8,370 nucleotides of DNA from contig UQLZ01000074.1 of NCBI GenBank assembly GCA_900541935.1, forward strand, positions 1 through 8,370. Reading direction: 5' to 3'. Numbering within the stretch: the first letter of the stretch is position 1; every line of letters begins with the position of its first letter. The stretch comes from an uncultured Prevotellaceae bacterium (GTDB taxonomy: Bacteria > Bacteroidota > Bacteroidia > Bacteroidales > Muribaculaceae). Both the position numbers and the translations under genes were made by a program. The notes under the pieces are model-generated. The model was not told the origin of the DNA, made no database searches, and worked only from the letters and a program-made list of their open reading frames with translations. Shown here in pieces: positions 7,407 to 8,370 of the stretch.

Positions 7407-7422
7407 ACTTTCATTAATTTTG
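7392..7422 (+). promoter_or_regulatory. Bacteroidetes promoter of the second DUF2490 gene
   Basis: TTTG (7392-7395), a 19-nt spacer and TAATTTTG (7415-7422) match the Bacteroidetes consensus TTTG-N19-TAnnTTTG exactly. Initiation a few bases downstream gives a leader of about 18 nt ending in TTAAGTTAAGTTAATG, with no Shine-Dalgarno site. The -33 box lies inside the right arm of the preceding terminator hairpin. Confidence 0.75.
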
Positions 7423-7445
7423 TGCTCGCAAATTAAGTTAAGTTA

Positions 7446-8147
7446 ATGAAAAGAATAGGATTGTTTTTAGTGTTTGTAGGATTTTTTTCTGCATCTTTGT
7501 TTGCAGAGGGTACTGCTGTTTGGTCGCTTGTTTCAGCAACTAAAAAGATAAATAAGAATTGGAATGCTTATGTTGAGGCAGAGTTGCGAAGTCATCCGAA
7601 TTTTACAGGAGGTATGGGTTACTTCAGTTTTGCCGTTGGAACGAATTACAATATTTGCCAGTATTTGAGTGCAACAGCAACTTATGTTCTGATAGATCGT
7701 AATACAAACGGCAAATACACATCAGACAGTTATATTACAGATTACTGGGGACTTAGCCATCGTTTTCACTTTTCGTTGACCGGTAAGGTCAAGTTTGGTG
7801 ATTTTTCTGTTTCATTGCGTGAGCGCTGGCAATATACTTACCGCCCGGAGAGATATGTTGCGCAGTTGGAAAAAGATATGCTGACATTGCGGGAAGCGGC
7901 GTTGGTAAAGGGTAATGCAAAGCATCTTCTTCGCTCCCGCTTGCAGTTGGGTTATGGTATCAATAGCATCAATCTGTCTCCGTATGTTTCTGCCGAGTTG
8001 TTTAGCAGCGACAAGATTGATTATGTTTGGTACACAGCCGGCACTGAATACAAAATCAACTCCAACCATACAATTGACCTATACTACCGCTATCAGGATG
8101 AGCCGAGCCTGAACATCATAGGAGTTGGATATAAATACAAATTCTAA
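7446..8147 (+). CDS. DUF2490 family outer-membrane beta-barrel candidate, copy 2
   Basis: This 233-residue secreted protein is paralogous to the product of 4879-5601. It has a signal peptide with probable cleavage LFA|EGT after A20 and a mature beta-strand-rich body ending in KYKF (terminal Phe, as in BAM substrates). Shared blocks include VSATKKINKNW, SLRERWQYTYRPE, LVKG with LRSRLQLGY, LSPYVSAEL and YYRYQDE; by eye about half of the aligned residues are identical. It is slightly shorter near its end, missing the acidic SDEDDPDG segment of copy 1. Unlike copy 1 it has its own promoter and a terminator before it, so it can be expressed separately. Whether it replaces, regulates or complements copy 1 is unknown. 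Confidence 0.85.
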   Translation: MKRIGLFLVFVGFFSASLFAEGTAVWSLVSATKKINKNWNAYVEAELRSHPNFTGGMGYFSFAVGTNYNICQYLSATATYVLIDRNTNGKYTSDSYITDYWGLSHRFHFSLTGKVKFGDFSVSLRERWQYTYRPERYVAQLEKDMLTLREAALVKGNAKHLLRSRLQLGYGINSINLSPYVSAELFSSDKIDYVWYTAGTEYKINSNHTIDLYYRYQDEPSLNIIGVGYKYKF

Positions 8148-8222
8148 AAAATCCAATACTATAAAAGCATTACAATTTTGATTACATATAAGAACAATAG
8201 CCTATTTTGTGACAATATATCA

Positions 8223-8240
8223 CTTTTTCGGCTTTTTCGG
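8223..8240. repeat. Tandem 9-bp repeat, two copies
   Basis: CTTTTTCGG occurs twice in immediate succession (8223-8231 and 8232-8240), followed by a third partial copy, CTTATTG. It lies within the right side of the imperfect hairpin described for the spacer. Its role is unknown. Confidence 0.8.
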
Positions 8241-8331
8241 CTTATTGTTTTGTTATTTGTTTTCAAATACCTATATTTACAAGTACAATTATTAACTAAA
8301 ATCATATATCTATGAAACTCGTTGGTTGAAT

Positions 8332-8339
8332 TAATTTTG
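8332..8339 (+). promoter_or_regulatory. Predicted -7 promoter element of the gene leaving the window
   Basis: TAATTTTG matches TAnnTTTG and is identical to the -7 box of the second DUF2490 gene. No good -33 TTTG is found at the right distance. It sits 13 nt before the ATG at 8353, implying a very short leader. Confidence 0.45.
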
Positions 8340-8352
8340 CAAAACATTTATA

Positions 8353-8370
8353 ATGAAAAAGTTGCACATA
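8353..8370 (+). CDS. Start of an unidentified gene, cut by the window end
   Basis: ATG followed by five codons (MKKLHI) reaches the window end. The basic MKK start and the -7 element just upstream suggest a real gene, perhaps with a signal peptide, but nothing more can be said from six residues. Confidence 0.4.

Larger units (their letters stand above)
8148..8352. other. Noncoding spacer before the next gene
   Basis: This AT-rich spacer of 205 nt has an imperfect long-range inverted repeat, ACAATAGCC (8194-8202) against GGCTTATTGT (8239-8248) with one bulge, followed by T-rich sequence. That could be a weak terminator for the preceding gene. It also contains a 9-bp tandem repeat and the promoter of the next gene. 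No coding frame is convincing. Confidence 0.4.

Noticed and set aside
1..8370. CRISPR array, tRNA, rRNA or complete mobile element
   Set aside because: No spaced direct repeats, cloverleaf-like segments, rRNA motifs or transposase/integrase motifs were seen on either strand.

Overview
The window looks like a chromosomal segment of a Bacteroidales bacterium (Bacteroides/Prevotella-like). The evidence is AT-rich DNA, Bacteroidetes-type promoter boxes (TAnnTTTG) instead of strong Shine-Dalgarno sites, a LytS/LytTR regulatory pair of the Bacteroidales type, a lipoprotein with an acidic surface-export signal after its cysteine, and DUF2490 beta-barrel proteins. The genus cannot be fixed from the sequence alone.

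Left part (1-1376): the C-terminal remnant of a LytS-type sensor histidine kinase, with an in-frame stop and apparent frameshifts just before its ATP-binding core. It is followed by an intact LytTR-family response regulator with its own probable promoter. Next, convergently oriented, is a phosphoethanolamine-transferase-like integral membrane enzyme (1377-3020, minus strand), transcribed from a good Bacteroidetes -7 element at 3039-3046. The stretch 3042-3463 has no convincing gene, only short open fragments that may be decayed coding DNA.

Centre (3464-7290): a tight plus-strand operon of four genes. They are a VTC-domain polyphosphate-polymerase-like protein, a five-helix DUF4956 membrane protein, a DUF2490 outer-membrane beta-barrel candidate, and a large beta-helical lipoprotein of the Cthe_2159 carbohydrate-binding type. 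Gaps are 15 nt, a 4-nt overlap and 21 nt. The gene products are predicted to lie in the cytosol, inner membrane, outer membrane and cell surface, in that order. This suggests an envelope-spanning machine that makes, exports or anchors a polymer; its function is not established, and this is the most interesting system in the window.

Right part (7291-8370): a perfect 15-bp inverted repeat with a T-run (probable terminator) whose right arm carries the -33 box of an excellent promoter. That promoter drives a second DUF2490 paralogue (7446-8147). A noncoding spacer with a 9-bp tandem repeat follows, and then the first six codons of another plus-strand gene running out of the window.
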